This document shows, piece by piece, positions 1 through 11,112 of a stretch of DNA of 64,000 nt; position 1 is the stretch's first letter, and each line of letters opens with the position of its first letter. Origin of the DNA: Uloborus plumipes (taxonomy: Eukaryota > Arthropoda > Arachnida > Araneae > Uloboridae). The DNA lies in the NCBI GenBank assembly GCA_038373865.1, contig JAXGGA010000470.1, forward strand, positions 62,001 to 126,000, in the 5' to 3' direction. The position numbers and the translations under genes were made by a program. The notes beneath the pieces are model-generated. The model made no database searches and had not been told where the DNA came from. It worked only from the letters and a program-made list of their open reading frames with translations.

Positions 1-714
1 GAGGGGGGGCAGAGGTCTCCAGGAGTCTATGGGTATGGAATCCCACCCAGATGGGAGGAAGGGGGTTCTATACGGAAAATATTCAGATATTTGTGCTTTG
101 AAAAGAGTGACGAAAGTAGAAAGACGTTTCAGAGGGGGGAAGGGATATTTCAAAAAAAAAAAAAAATCCCTTATCTAATGGGAAGACCGGGTGTTTACCC
201 CGGTAAAAGTTTGAAATTGTGGTTTTAAAAATACAGTTTTAGGTGGTCTTTAAGGTAATGTTAGGAAGAAGAAAGTTATAAAGGGCTCACCAGAAATTTT
301 TAGAAATTGATGCTTTAAAAACGCAATAATAGGCTATGTTTCTCGACGCAAGTGTAAGAGATGGGACTCAGGGACCGTCTTTAATCGCGCTTTTTTTTTT
401 TGATTAGATCTAAATCGATTCATTCTCCATCTCTAGTTTTCGAAATTGAAGTTCCAAAAATGCAATTGTAGACAAAGGTTGAAAATGCTATGGGACTTTG
501 TCTAAAGGAACCTAAAGGAATTTGTCCCTGGGAAATCTTCCAAAATTGAAATCCTGAAAACTTAAGCAATATTTTGTGATAATGTTAGGAGTAGATGTTA
601 AGAGGCCATCTCACTAAAAAAAATTTATAAGTAGCTATAAAAACCCAGATTTCGACAAACCTTTGATGCTATTAGAGGAAAGCGGTTTTGTGGTCTTTGA
701 CCGAATGTTTTCAA
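1..714. other. no gene recognised
   Basis: AT-rich with A and T runs. Nothing identified before the MITE fragment at 715. Confidence 0.5.
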
Positions 715-828
715 AAATTTGCAATTTTACAGTTTATTACTGTGAATTTTACAGTTTTAAACTGGAACTTCAGCTTCTTGTATTATACTGTAAAAACAAT
801 AGTTTTTTTTTTTTTTTTTTTTGCAATG
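715..828. mobile_element. CACTGCAAAAA MITE fragment
   Basis: TTTGCAATTTTACAGTTTAT through a 20-base T run to TTGCAATG, followed by TA. It carries only the right half of the family unit. Confidence 0.68.
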
Positions 829-2451
829 TAGATGAAGGGATTTAATAAAAGAAATAGAACAGTTAAGGAATTTAAACAGAACTGGATTGATTATTTTTAA
901 ATTGGAATCCTCACACAGTGCTAGCAGAAAATATATTCCTCAGTCTTTCAGCATTATTGCAGAGGGTTTCATAGCTTCTCATACAACATGGTGTTTGATT
1001 GTCGTAAAGAAATCCTCAACAATAGCCAAAATTTCATCACAATAATGACATCATTTTTTTTTTACTGTTTATGACTCCGAATGAATATATAATCGTAATT
1101 TATCAAATTTATATGATTAGCTTTTTAATCTAATCAGTCCATTCAATTCACCGTAATCGAACTCCAATTTTAGGGCATTCTAGAAACTTTATCAAAATCT
1201 GTAACATCAATCTTTCCCCCTCCCTTCGAATTTCACCGACATTAAAAACCTATTTTAATTGGCGATCTTTCTCTTGAACCACATCGTAAATATCCTCCAA
1301 AAATGATCCGACAAAAGGGGAGGGGAGGAGTTAAACATCCTCTAAAAGATCTGCCGAGAGATAAAGTGTCAGCGTCCGAGCTGAGCTCGAAAAAGAATAC
1401 TGAAATTTATATGACAGACAGCTGTTTGGGTTACCGGTGTTGGCATTTAGCGCTAAATAAGTCTGCGTCAAGAAGGAATTTATTTCTAAAAAAATGGTAA
1501 ATTGTGGGGTTTTTTTTTTTTTTAAATTAATAAATCATTAATCTTTGGGCATATGCTGGGTCTAATTATTGAATAGGCCCAGGAAGCTTGAGCGTTTACT
1601 AAAAGTTCTCAGGAGGCTAAAAAATGACCGCAAACCCGCGATTGAAAACTTTTTTTTTGCTTTGAAATGCATTTGATTATTACGGAAATCACTCATTTGA
1701 TTATCACTGATACCGAAAAAGCTAAAGAAGTTTGAGTTTCCCCGCAAAATTTCGGGGAGATCGAAATTGGCAGAAAACTGCTATTGAAAATTGCATTTTT
1801 TCTTTGTTTTGAAATACATTTTTAAAAGGCGGGCAAACATTAGAGCTGGTACAATAAAGAAAAAAGCTTTGCTGGTCTTTTTAAAAAAACTTGGGCAAAT
1901 AGAAACCAATTTCCCAAAATGTGACGTCAACACACTATTTTTAAGCAAAGGATTTGACGCAACATAGTTATGGTGAGTGTTTAATTAATTCTGCGCATCG
2001 ATAAATCTGATTCAGCTGCTAACCATAGGAACCTTCTTGCATAAAAGTAACTCTACAGGGCCCTTATACAGTCGCAAGTATTCATTATGTGCACAGTATG
2101 CATTATGTGTTGCACAGAAACTGCTTTTTTATATCCATTATAGCTTAAGAGTTTTACAGCTCATTTTCAAGAAAGAAATCTTTTTTACTTGCATAAAATG
2201 AACCATATAAGTACAAGAAAAACTAATTAAGTTTCAAATGAGTTTTTTTTTTTCTTTTCATTTAATATTTCTTTTTTTTTTTTTCGATCATCAATTTCAG
2301 TCTCTTAAAAATACATAATTCTTTTATGATATGCGTTCGTTTTTAGAAAATTTGGGTCCCCTTAGGAAGATTTGGCCCCAGTCTCATTCCTAGTTGGCCA
2401 ATGCCATAATCAGGTTCTGCTCTCACCCTTAAATCAACTAATTGGACAACA
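829..2451. other. no gene recognised
   Basis: AT-rich. A 65-codon plus frame (1303-1500) and a 61-codon minus frame (1562-1747) match nothing known to me. A lone TGACGTCA lies at about 1922. Confidence 0.45.
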
Positions 2452-2830
2452 ATGTCCGACACTCTAGCCCAGGTTCTTCTTAACTAATACCAACGCGTCA
2501 AAAATCGCCAAGGCAGCCAAAGGCACGTGTTGGTGCTTCGAATCCACATGGGGAGCGTGCGGCAAGTGATGAAGACAGAGGACTCATCGTCACGATGATG
2601 TCTCAAGCCGAACAATAACTGTTTACCCAGCGGCGATAATCGCCGCGACGATTAATCACGCTCCTCTTTGACTAGATAGCGCTGGGAAAAACTCGGCAAG
2701 ACAAAATGATCTTTATTTCTGCTTGGCTGGGATAAATATTTATCTTTCGGCGCTCTGCTTGAGAATTATTTCCGGGGCGATGTGAAAGGACAAATGGGTG
2801 GAGGGGAACTTTAAGAACATGCTTGATTAA
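2452..2830. promoter_or_regulatory. GC-richer nonrepetitive island, candidate enhancer
   Basis: Clearly less AT-rich than its surroundings and free of MITE signatures. It holds a perfect GCGGCGAT-A-ATCGCCGC hairpin (2630-2646) next to CGATTAATCA (2649-2658; TGATTAATCG on the minus strand), which resembles a combined Exd/Hox site. It lies in the presumed large intron of the Hox-like gene. Function is inferred. Confidence 0.28.
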
Positions 2831-3124
2831 ATGACTCTTGTTCTGCTAATTGTTTATCCACCGAATCTGTTGTGTTCATTTATCAACTTACGCGGATTTG
2901 AAAGATATGTTGAGCAACCAAAACAGGAACTCGATGAAATTTGACACTGTTTGTTATAAAGTTTACTTTGTTATTCATTGAAGTATTGTTGGATTCGATA
3001 TTCTTAATATCGGGTTAAAATATTGACGAACTTGTTGATCCTTAAAAAGATTTGACGCACGCCTTATACTTTGACGAACTAAATGCAAAAGATGATAATA
3101 TAGTAACACTTTGATACATCGCGT

Positions 3125-3537
3125 CTCGTTATATCGCTCATTGGGATTTATTATACTTCGTCGTTATCGCTCGAAAACTTTGGGACTACTGAAGTTTCTC
3201 AGGAAAACTCGTTTCTTTTTTTAAAATAAATGAACCAAACTGGTGCTTTCTGATTATCTAAACGCGCTGTCGTTTAAGCTGGAGTTTTGGATTGTATTTC
3301 ATCAACAGACAATGGAAGTAACTCAAATTAATTTCTTTCTTAAAGAAGCAATTGTAAACTTTTTTTTTCTGTAGCTTATGTTAAGAGATGTTGTTTTAAT
3401 ATGATATAAACATAAATCGTTGTAGTTATACACATGATTTTTTTGTAGCTTGAATGAATAGTTACGTTTCATAAATTCGGTTACATCTCGGTTTCGGACA
3501 CATTGTATTGTCTCCCAATAAGCGCGATATAATGAGG
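3125..3537. repeat. inverted repeat pair, possible decayed MITE
   Basis: CTCGTTATATCGCTCATTGG near 3125 recurs inverted as CCCAATAAGCGCGATATAAT near 3514. The intervening ~370 bp carries no gene. It could be the inner ends of a decayed Tigger-like element. Confidence 0.35.
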
Positions 3538-4195
3538 GGCTCAGAAGGATTTTTTTTTAATTTTTAAGTTTTTTTTTCCTGGATGCAGTGATATTTGTAA
3601 CAGTTTGCCCTATAACGAGGGCACATCCTCCCTACTAAATATGATCTTAGTTCTGTTTCTTCAATCAATTTCTATTCTTAATTATTCCAATAAATGTAAT
3701 TGTTCCTTAGCAATTGTCAAGCAGTATGCATTAACGTTATGGAAAAATTAATTTGATTTTTCCACTTACGTCTTTGGGGTAAAAGGAAACACACTTGGGC
3801 GAAAGAAAACATGATTTCATTGGTTAACAAACAGTCATAAAATCATGTTTTTCTTACTCTTAGAGAGTGTAGTAGTCTTGGACACAGTGTACAAAATTTT
3901 ATGTCTCATTTCATTCAAAAGAAAAGGGAGAATCTAAAATTGAAACATTGAAATTCTGCTTCCCTTTACCCCAACTTACCCTAAAATGCTAACCAATTAT
4001 CCACCATTCTCAAATGTGTAACTGAAGGCACAAGAAATATGTGATTGCGCTCTTTTAAAGAAGGTGATTGATTCAGTGATTTAGAAATTAAAAAAGTAAA
4101 ACACAGCATCTTTTTTTCCCCCAAACTAGGAAGTAGAGATAAAAGTCGTTGAACTTGAGATGAAAAAAAAAAAAAAAAAACGTTTACATGATAAA

Positions 4196-4226
4196 TTTCC
4201 TTATTTACAAAATGTAAATAAGGAAA
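4196..4226. repeat. perfect 14-bp hairpin
   Basis: TTTCCTTATTTACA, loop AAA, then the exact inverse. AT-rich and isolated. Too short for a microRNA precursor. Confidence 0.85.
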
Positions 4227-4734
4227 CTGAATGTGCAATAACTGTGACATTGGGTATCAAAGGACTGTGAAGTTGATATAATATATTGAACCGGACTCTG
4301 CTGTATCAACTCCTCCTCTTTTCAAACAAACAATCATGTCATTAACCCTAAGACTCTCAAGCAAAAGTTCAGATACAGAAATAAAAAATTAAAAAAAATG
4401 TTTTACGAAATTAGCTGACCCGTACCGAATCACTTTCCAATACATGCTAAGCAGTCAGGGATTATTTAAAATAGTGTACCGTTAAATCGTAATTAAATAC
4501 CAGATGAAATACTAAATGCATTTAATCTTAATGATTCTTCATCAATATCTTTCTGCAAGTGATTGTTTATGTGTAATTTGACGTTCCTCTCCTGATTTCT
4601 TGTTTTACTCCGAATTATTTATACTCACCAATAGTGGTGAAAAACAGTATTAAGGAAGTTATGGCGCAATTACAAGGAAAAAAAAAACACTTTTAAGAAA
4701 TAAAGTTTTGACTATCATGGTTGTTTTCGGATAA

Positions 4735-4785
4735 GATGGACTAACCGAGCTGGCGGTGTATTGCACGTATTTCTGTCTTAGCCCC
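4735..4785. repeat. lone end of the 13.6-kb palindromic MITE family
   Basis: ACCGAGCTGGCGGTGTATTG and the following TTCTGTCTTA match the right end of the element at 13.6 kb. No other arm here. Confidence 0.6.
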
Positions 4786-4809
4786 CGCTTAAACTTACTG
4801 CTATATAGG

Positions 4810-4992
4810 CAGTACCGTATTTACGTATGAGCTTAATGGGCAAAAGCCCACGGGGCGGAATTTTTTCCATTGGCAAGAAGTAAAGACCCTTTATTTTATT
4901 ATTATTATTTTTTTTTCAACTCTGAAATTCAACACCTCAGGGGCGGCCAGTTTCAAAAGTCAAGGGCGGCCTTACATCCAAATACGCCTCTG
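4810..4992. mobile_element. hAT-like MITE, 183 bp
   Basis: Left end CAGTACCGTATTTACGTA. The right end in reverse is CAGAGGCGTATTTGGATGTA. Flanking 8-mers TATATAGG (4802-4809) and TAAATAGG (4993-5000) match at 7 of 8. GGGGCGG motifs near both ends are typical of such MITEs. Confidence 0.72.
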
Positions 4993-5394
4993 TAAATAGG
5001 GATGTTTTAGTAAATTAGTCCGCTTTTTGCGGCACTTTTTCAATTGATTATTTTTTAGCACCATAAGTTCAATAATAATACTTGTTGCGCGAGAGTTAGG
5101 GTTTCTAAATTTGACAAATAGAGGGAAAAAAATACTTGGAAATCCGAGGCTGAACGGTAAAAACAATCGAGGAGCATGATACTCAGAAAAACGGCACATG
5201 GTTTTCCTTGAAATCATACAAAATTTGTATAGATGAGAAAAAATGGTACTCGATTCAAAAAATAAAAACAATTAAGCTGGTAAAAAATAACAAAAACCTA
5301 GAAAACTTTTAATAAACCGCATTAAATGACTGCCTTCACATAAATTATGATGATTTAAATGATTGACGTTTGAGGGGGAAAAATCAATTCTCGC

Positions 5395-5690
5395 TCCACC
5401 CTCTGACATTGATTCGCTGTCGTATCTCTAACCAAGATTGACATCTGACACGAGGCCTCGCTGGGCGCGTTTCAAACGACTCCATTGAAGGCGAGATCTA
5501 TCAGGTGACCATCTAAACAACGCGTCAACACTCACCCCTGTGGGGTGGAGCTTTAGCGGGGAGAACGATGACATCACATGAAGGGGCCCGTGAATCATGG
5601 AGGAATGGGGAGCTCTTGTTATTCGTATCCAATACAAAAGGATTGCACCGGAATGATGGTTGTCGTGGTCCACAAGCTTTTTTTGCTCCT
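5395..5690. promoter_or_regulatory. GC-richer nonrepetitive island, candidate conserved element
   Basis: About 300 bp of balanced composition with both minus-strand frames partly open (81 and 89 codons) but no family match. In the presumed Hox-like intron. It could be a regulatory element, an exon of something unrecognised, or old repeat. Confidence 0.22.
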
Positions 5691-5829
5691 TTACTGATTC
5701 CTTTAATGGTTAGAAATGTATTGAAAATTTGTTTAAGGTAAAAATTAACCGAACCACAGCAAACTCTAGAATATCCGTGAGTGTTCTGTTTCACAGCACA
5801 AAAAGAAAGAAAACACCTCTGTTTTCTTT

Positions 5830-6055
5830 TTTTTTTTTACGGTGATAATATACTAAATGCAGAAAAATTCTTGTGTGTTTTTACAGACATTTTTTTTCAT
5901 TCAATGTTATCATTTTCAGCTACAATTTAAATGTACGTGTTGGGGTTTTTTAGCTATTGATATCTAGTAGCCACTAGTTCCGTTTTTTTTCCTATTTTTT
6001 GGATTATCCGCTGTTACCGTGCCACCCTTTTCCACGGATAATCTGGAGTTTACTC
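5830..6055. mobile_element. pogo/Tigger-like MITE, left end missing
   Basis: Shares the interior (TACGGTGATAATATACTAAA...) and right end (GGATTATCCGCTGTTACCGT, ...GGAGTTTACT) of the complete copy at 8.9 kb. The left inverted repeat is not present. Confidence 0.7.
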
Positions 6056-8223
6056 CATTTCAGGGTAGAGCGGGGGGCGGTAGCAGCACCCGATTGTTTA
6101 TGAAATCCTCCCCCCCCCCTTCCTTCAAACCATGATTGCTTAACTATCTGACAGTACAGCAGCTTTCTTGGAGAAAACGCGTGAAATTAATATAGAAATA
6201 AATACAACTTCCTTTATCCATAGAAAAATGTGCAAGTACCACACATAAAAAACTTGGTCTTTTTTTTGTGTGGTTTTTCATCTCATTTTAGTAAAGGAGG
6301 GCTCGTTCTTCAGCAGGGTGCTGCGTGGCACCTGAGAGGGGTACATAATCACCCTTAAAAGGATGAGCAGTCAACACCCGTCTTGAGAATAAGAAAAAGT
6401 ACATTTCTCATGAAACCACTTTTCTGTATAAATCACAGTAAAATTGAAATCAATGTTTCGGGTGAGGGGAAGTTCTTTTGGAGACTAAAATTAAAAATTA
6501 AAAATTAGAAAAAAGAAAAATACGAGCTGAGGATACGGTTTTAATGTTATCATTCGCCAAATTAAAATTTAAACTTTATGTTTTGAAAAGAGAACACTTT
6601 TAATCACCCCCCCTCCCCCTCCGCACACCCTCATCTAGCATTTTCTGCTTATTGCGGTTTTTTTCCCTTCCGATCTTAGGAAGTAACAATTCCGCATTTT
6701 CAGCTTCTTCTACGATGCTCCAATCAGATAGCGTAATCCAAGGGAATTTGCTCCAAAAATATGCTTGTGTTGCGGAAAAGGAGTGTCAATCCCGACAAGC
6801 TGCTGACAAGAAATGTATTCCTCTTTTTGTGTCACATTTTTCTTTTCTTCCGTCTTTGCCTCCGCCCAGCAGATAAGGGAGTTGACTTTCTCTCTGCCCC
6901 ACTTTTGCTGACATTATCATTCTGGTGGTCTGTTTTGGAGGTGTCTCTGTCTTCTGGTAAACTGGCAGTTATGTTTTTCTAAATCAACGATTTGTTCGCC
7001 GTTGATGTGTCATTTTAATGATGCACTCATTGTCACACGGACCTATGAACTGAAAGATTTCGAAAACTTACATATGCTTTATGTGTTCCCGTTTCCTAAA
7101 CTTGCTGCAGCAATGATATATTTTTCGGCTTTTTGCAAGGATACGGACGGTTTGCATACTGTACAACGATCCTTGATAGAATCCGGCAATGCATGTTTTG
7201 TGCAAAAAAAGTAAGGAAAACGGGGGTGCGCACGATCTAACGCAGATTGCTTTATTGAAATTTCTATACCGGTTGAGGGCGTGGGTAATTTTAGAAAAAA
7301 ATTATCTCATTCTTAAGAGGCTCCATTTCATTTAAGAGACTAAAAATCATTGAAGGGAGATCGGCCCACCTGAGGAACCAGATATTTTTATTGACGCTTT
7401 TGATGCTCGGTCTTCTCTGTTCTGTAGGACTTGGCATCACAATTTTGGGCACCAAAATAAGGTGCATTTCTTTCTTTCTTCATTTTTTTTAGTAAACTAT
7501 TACTTCGAAAATAGATTTTCAATACATTTCAGATGACCATAGAACACTCGAGGTTTATCACATCGTGCAACACATTACATTTTCAAGTGTGACAAATTTT
7601 CGGTAATGTAACTAAAAAATAAGAAAAATCACAATGCACGGATAATTTATTAGTTTAAGTGCTTTAGTAGATTTAACATTTTCCAAAATATTCAATGTAT
7701 GTGATTGGCACTTATATTTTTTGCGTAAGCTTGCTTTATTTAACTCCGCATAAAATAAGAAGAAAAAAAAAAACTTTAAGTCTTATCTTGTGTGAACTTC
7801 CCTCATCAAAAAATAAATATGACTCAATATTAATTTTTTCAATCTCAGATTACATTCCAGTACATTATTAGCTTGCAAATGCACCTGTTTTCTGCTTTTC
7901 AAAGGCTTCCAGAGACAACCACAAAAAGCTAAAAGCTGTAAAGAGAGGCGTAAAATTATAAATGCATTCATCTCAACTCGTCTTCGGTCAAATTATCCTT
8001 GGCCTTTCCTTTTGAAGATTCGGTCTTTCCAACACGCCGTACACTTTCAGCTTCGGAAACGTGTTAGATCTTTGACCCGGGAAACAATAACTCTCTTCCT
8101 TCTATACTATTCGGAAAATCTTCACTTTTTCCTTTTCTTATTCTCGAGTGTGAAAGAAAGGGAGGAGTTCAAGTCGTTTGAATGGTAGTTAAGATACGTT
8201 TACTCGATCTCATAAGTACAGCT
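6056..8223. other. no gene recognised
   Basis: C-runs (about 6110, 6606) and mixed AT-rich sequence. Overlapping plus frames of 70-74 codons (6652-7214) show no domain and no splice context that I could support. Confidence 0.45.
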
Positions 8224-8448
8224 AATCCATCAATGGTTGTTCTCACAACTATAAAGTATTATAACCAGTCAATCAAACATCGCTTTTATAAGGATAACCA
8301 ATCAATCAATACTCGTTCGCTTGTGTATAACCAATCAATTAATGCTAGTTCTCATACATATAACCATTCAGTCAATAGCCGTTCTCATCAGTATAACCAA
8401 TCAATGAATACTTATTCAAGTAACCAATCAATCAACGAATCAGAAAAG
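8224..8448 (+). repeat. 33-bp minisatellite, in-frame (NQSIN units)
   Basis: Units starting AACCAATCAATCAAT at 8263, 8296, 8329, 8362, 8395 and 8422, preceded by a diverged 39-bp unit. The unit lengths are 33 bp (27 for the fifth), all multiples of three, so one frame (8182-8451) stays open and reads NQSIN-type 11-residue repeats before a TGA. No family recognised. Most likely a noncoding minisatellite. Confidence 0.75.
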
Positions 8449-8915
8449 TGAGATGACATGATTTCACTGCAGCAATAGCGCAGTCGAGTCCTTACATGTA
8501 TATAAACTACAATATAAAGATTGGTTATGTGTGTTCAAATAAATGGTTCTGTAAAGGGGGGGGGGAGGGGGTTGACCCACATTTTGCTACTTTTTAAAAA
8601 AAATTACAAAAGTATGCCTCGTTTATACTAGGAATGTGAAATGAGGTATTTTCATTTCAAATTATGATTTTTTTTTATTCCGATAAAAAAGAGCTGATGG
8701 TGAAGAATTTGTTGATCAAAATGTTTATTCAAAACTAAATAAACCATCACTTCTGTATCTATTCACTGACAGGCAGTAGCGTACTTATACGTTTTTGGTG
8801 ACATTCCCCAAAAATTTCCTTTTTCAGAAAATTTTGATTTATTAATTTGGCAAATAATTTTATCAAAGATGAAAGCATATCTTTGAATTCACTTGAAAGT
8901 AAATAAAAATAAATA

Positions 8916-9208
8916 CAGTAAACTCACGGGATTATCCGCTATTCGGATTATGTGCTTTTTTTTTACAGTGATGATTTATTGAATGCGGAAAAATGCGAGT
9001 GCGTTATTGGTCGTTTTTAGCTTTTAAAGATCTTTTTTATACTCAATGTTACCATTTTCAACTGTAATTTAAACAAATGTGTAGTGTAGCTGACTTTTTA
9101 TTCCATTACACTAGTTTTGTTTTTTATCTATTTTTCGGATTATTCGCGGTATTCGCTTATCTACGGTTGCCATACCACCCTATTTTGCGGATAATTGGGA
9201 TTTTACTG
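8916..9208. mobile_element. pogo/Tigger-like MITE, complete
   Basis: Ends CAGTAAACTCACGGGATTAT and ATAATTGGGATTTTACTG, TA on each side, with TTATCCGC-type repeats near both ends. 293 bp, no coding frame. Related copies lie near 5.9, 11.0 and 33.9 kb. Confidence 0.8.
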
Positions 9209-9339
9209 TAATAATATAATGATGAAAAACAAACTATTATTGTTTTACCGTGATTTACATGCGGGTGCACCCCCTTTATATGCCGGCGCCCATGTCATCA
9301 TGAGCACCTTTCCTTCAATGTACAACAAGGCACGTGTGA

Positions 9340-10605
9340 AATAGTGGGACGAAAAATTAAAGTTTTTCAGATCAAGTTCTAATAGCTTCCAAAAGTTGTC
9401 TTTGGGAATAGTTAACTAACGTGCGAAATTTGAGAAAAATCTGTTAATATCTTCTGTTGGCGCGGCAGTCGCAAAGTTTTATTACAGCTTTTTTCTCGGC
9501 TTTCATTATTAAAATATTTAAAAAACAAATGCTGTTAACTAATCTCATTGCTTTTTTTTTAAACTCATATGATATATTCATGCATTAAAAGCCTTGAAAT
9601 AACTCACAAAAAATGTTTCACATCATGTATTTATATTCTCAGAATCTCAAAAAGCTACAAAAACGTGAAAAATAATGACTTTGATTACAATAGTAAGTAA
9701 AAACCGATGAATTTTTACAAACTGAGACATAATGCTTCTGACTAATTTTGTCTGCTCCTTTTTTACATCCAAAAGACATTTTTGAGTGCAGAACATATGA
9801 AATAGCTTCCAAAAAAAAATTTGGTCAATAATTGTACCGTTAAGAGAAGGCAATGCATGGTTTTGTAGTAAAAACTCCGCAATTTTAAGAGGCTCTGCAG
9901 CCGAGCTCTTAGAGTCACGTGAAATGCCATTTGACTACGTCATACAACCCGTTCCGGTCAAAGAACACATTTTTCTTTTAAATCAACGTAGTACGAGGAA
10001 ATGTTTATAGGAAATGTTGATATTGAAACCACAAGAAAATAAAAATGGAAAACTGCAGAAGAATCCAGAGCGAAGAGGAGAAACAAAGTTAACACCCGTG
10101 AAAACGATACTGAGTTAACAGAAAGAGATAAGGAGTTTTTAACCAAAGGTACGGACGAAATTAATCCAGAATTTAGTTGCATCGCATCATACATAAAGCA
10201 AGCACTTCCCATACAAGGGTCAGTCTGATTAAATTTTGTAAAACGCGTGATCGTTGATGTGTTTCTAATTGATTAGTGTTTATGTTAAATGTTTTTGTAA
10301 CTTTTTGAGTTGCTGAACATATTAATATATAATATAAAACGGTTTTTGTGAGTTATTTCAATGCTTTTAATGCATATTGAATATATCTTATGAGTAAAAA
10401 AAACTCAATTATATTAGTTAACAGCATTATTTTTCATATTTTAACAATGACATCCGGGAAAAAAGCTATAATAAAACTTTGCGACCGCAGAGTCCCCCCC
10501 CCCTGAAGATTTTTCTCAAATTTTGTACATTAGCTAACTGTCACCAAGAGCAACTTTTGGTAGCTATTAGAAGTTGATCTGAAACAATTCTTATTTTTGG
10601 CACAA
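9340..10605. mobile_element. element with ~300-bp inverted arms, spacer ~620 bp
   Basis: Left arm about 9340-9667 and right arm about 10291-10605 are diverged reverse complements. Shared blocks include TCAGATCAAGTTCTAATAGC / GCTATTAGAAGTTGATCTGA, TTTGAGAAAAATCT / AGATTTTTCTCAAA and TTTTATTA(C)AGCTTTTTTC. The spacer has no recognisable gene. Exact ends and target duplication not found. Confidence 0.6.
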
Positions 10606-10949
10606 TTTGTGCATTCTCTTTCCTATATTTGGCATCACACACAAACGTAAACAAACCAGTCGAGTACCGGAAGTCACAAAATTCGAGGGCTCTCCCCGCC
10701 CCCAACTGAACAATCTGGTGCTCGTTTGCAGGCGCATCCTGACTCTCGATGAATGATGTATCTGGGAGCAAACGGCTAAAAAGAAGGCCAAGAAAGGATG
10801 CAGCTGTTGTTCCGCTTGGACTCTACGGTTGAATGATCAAACGGTAGACCAGATTGGGAGAGGAGTTACCAAAAATAAGGCACTAAGGCCGGCGAATATC
10901 CTAATTTTCATAAAAAAAGGCGATTTTGAGATCTTGGAAAATCTTAGTA

Positions 10950-11112
10950 CTTTAACTCTCGATTATCCACGGAGGGTAGCACGGTAACCGCGGGTAATTG
11001 AACAGTAGGTAAAAAACGATATTAATGCATCCAATAGCTAAAAAAAGTCAATAAACCAACGCATACACTTCAATTACAACTAAAAATGACCATTGAATGT
11101 GAAAAATATCTT
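10950..11112. mobile_element. pogo/Tigger-like MITE fragment, reversed
   Basis: CTTTAACTCTCGATTATCCA and the following GGTAGCACGGTAACCGCGGG match, in reverse orientation, the end of the 8.9-kb family. The matching interior stops near 11112. Confidence 0.62.

Noticed and set aside
2045..2070. CCCTGTAGA on the minus strand, resembling the start of miR-10, a Hox-cluster microRNA
   Set aside because: Only nine bases agree and no hairpin partner is nearby. TACCCTGTAATTCTG at 11954 was rejected for the same reason.
2530..2550. GCTTCGAATCC resembling a tRNA T-arm
   Set aside because: No acceptor stem, D-arm or anticodon arm at the right distances.
8224..8448. Regular repeats as a CRISPR array
   Set aside because: The units are contiguous with no spacers, and the window is eukaryotic.
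8774..9290. hAT element from CAGTAGCGTACTTA to GCCGGCGCCCATG, enclosing the pogo-like MITE
   Set aside because: The two ends do not match each other well and the flanking 8-mers differ.
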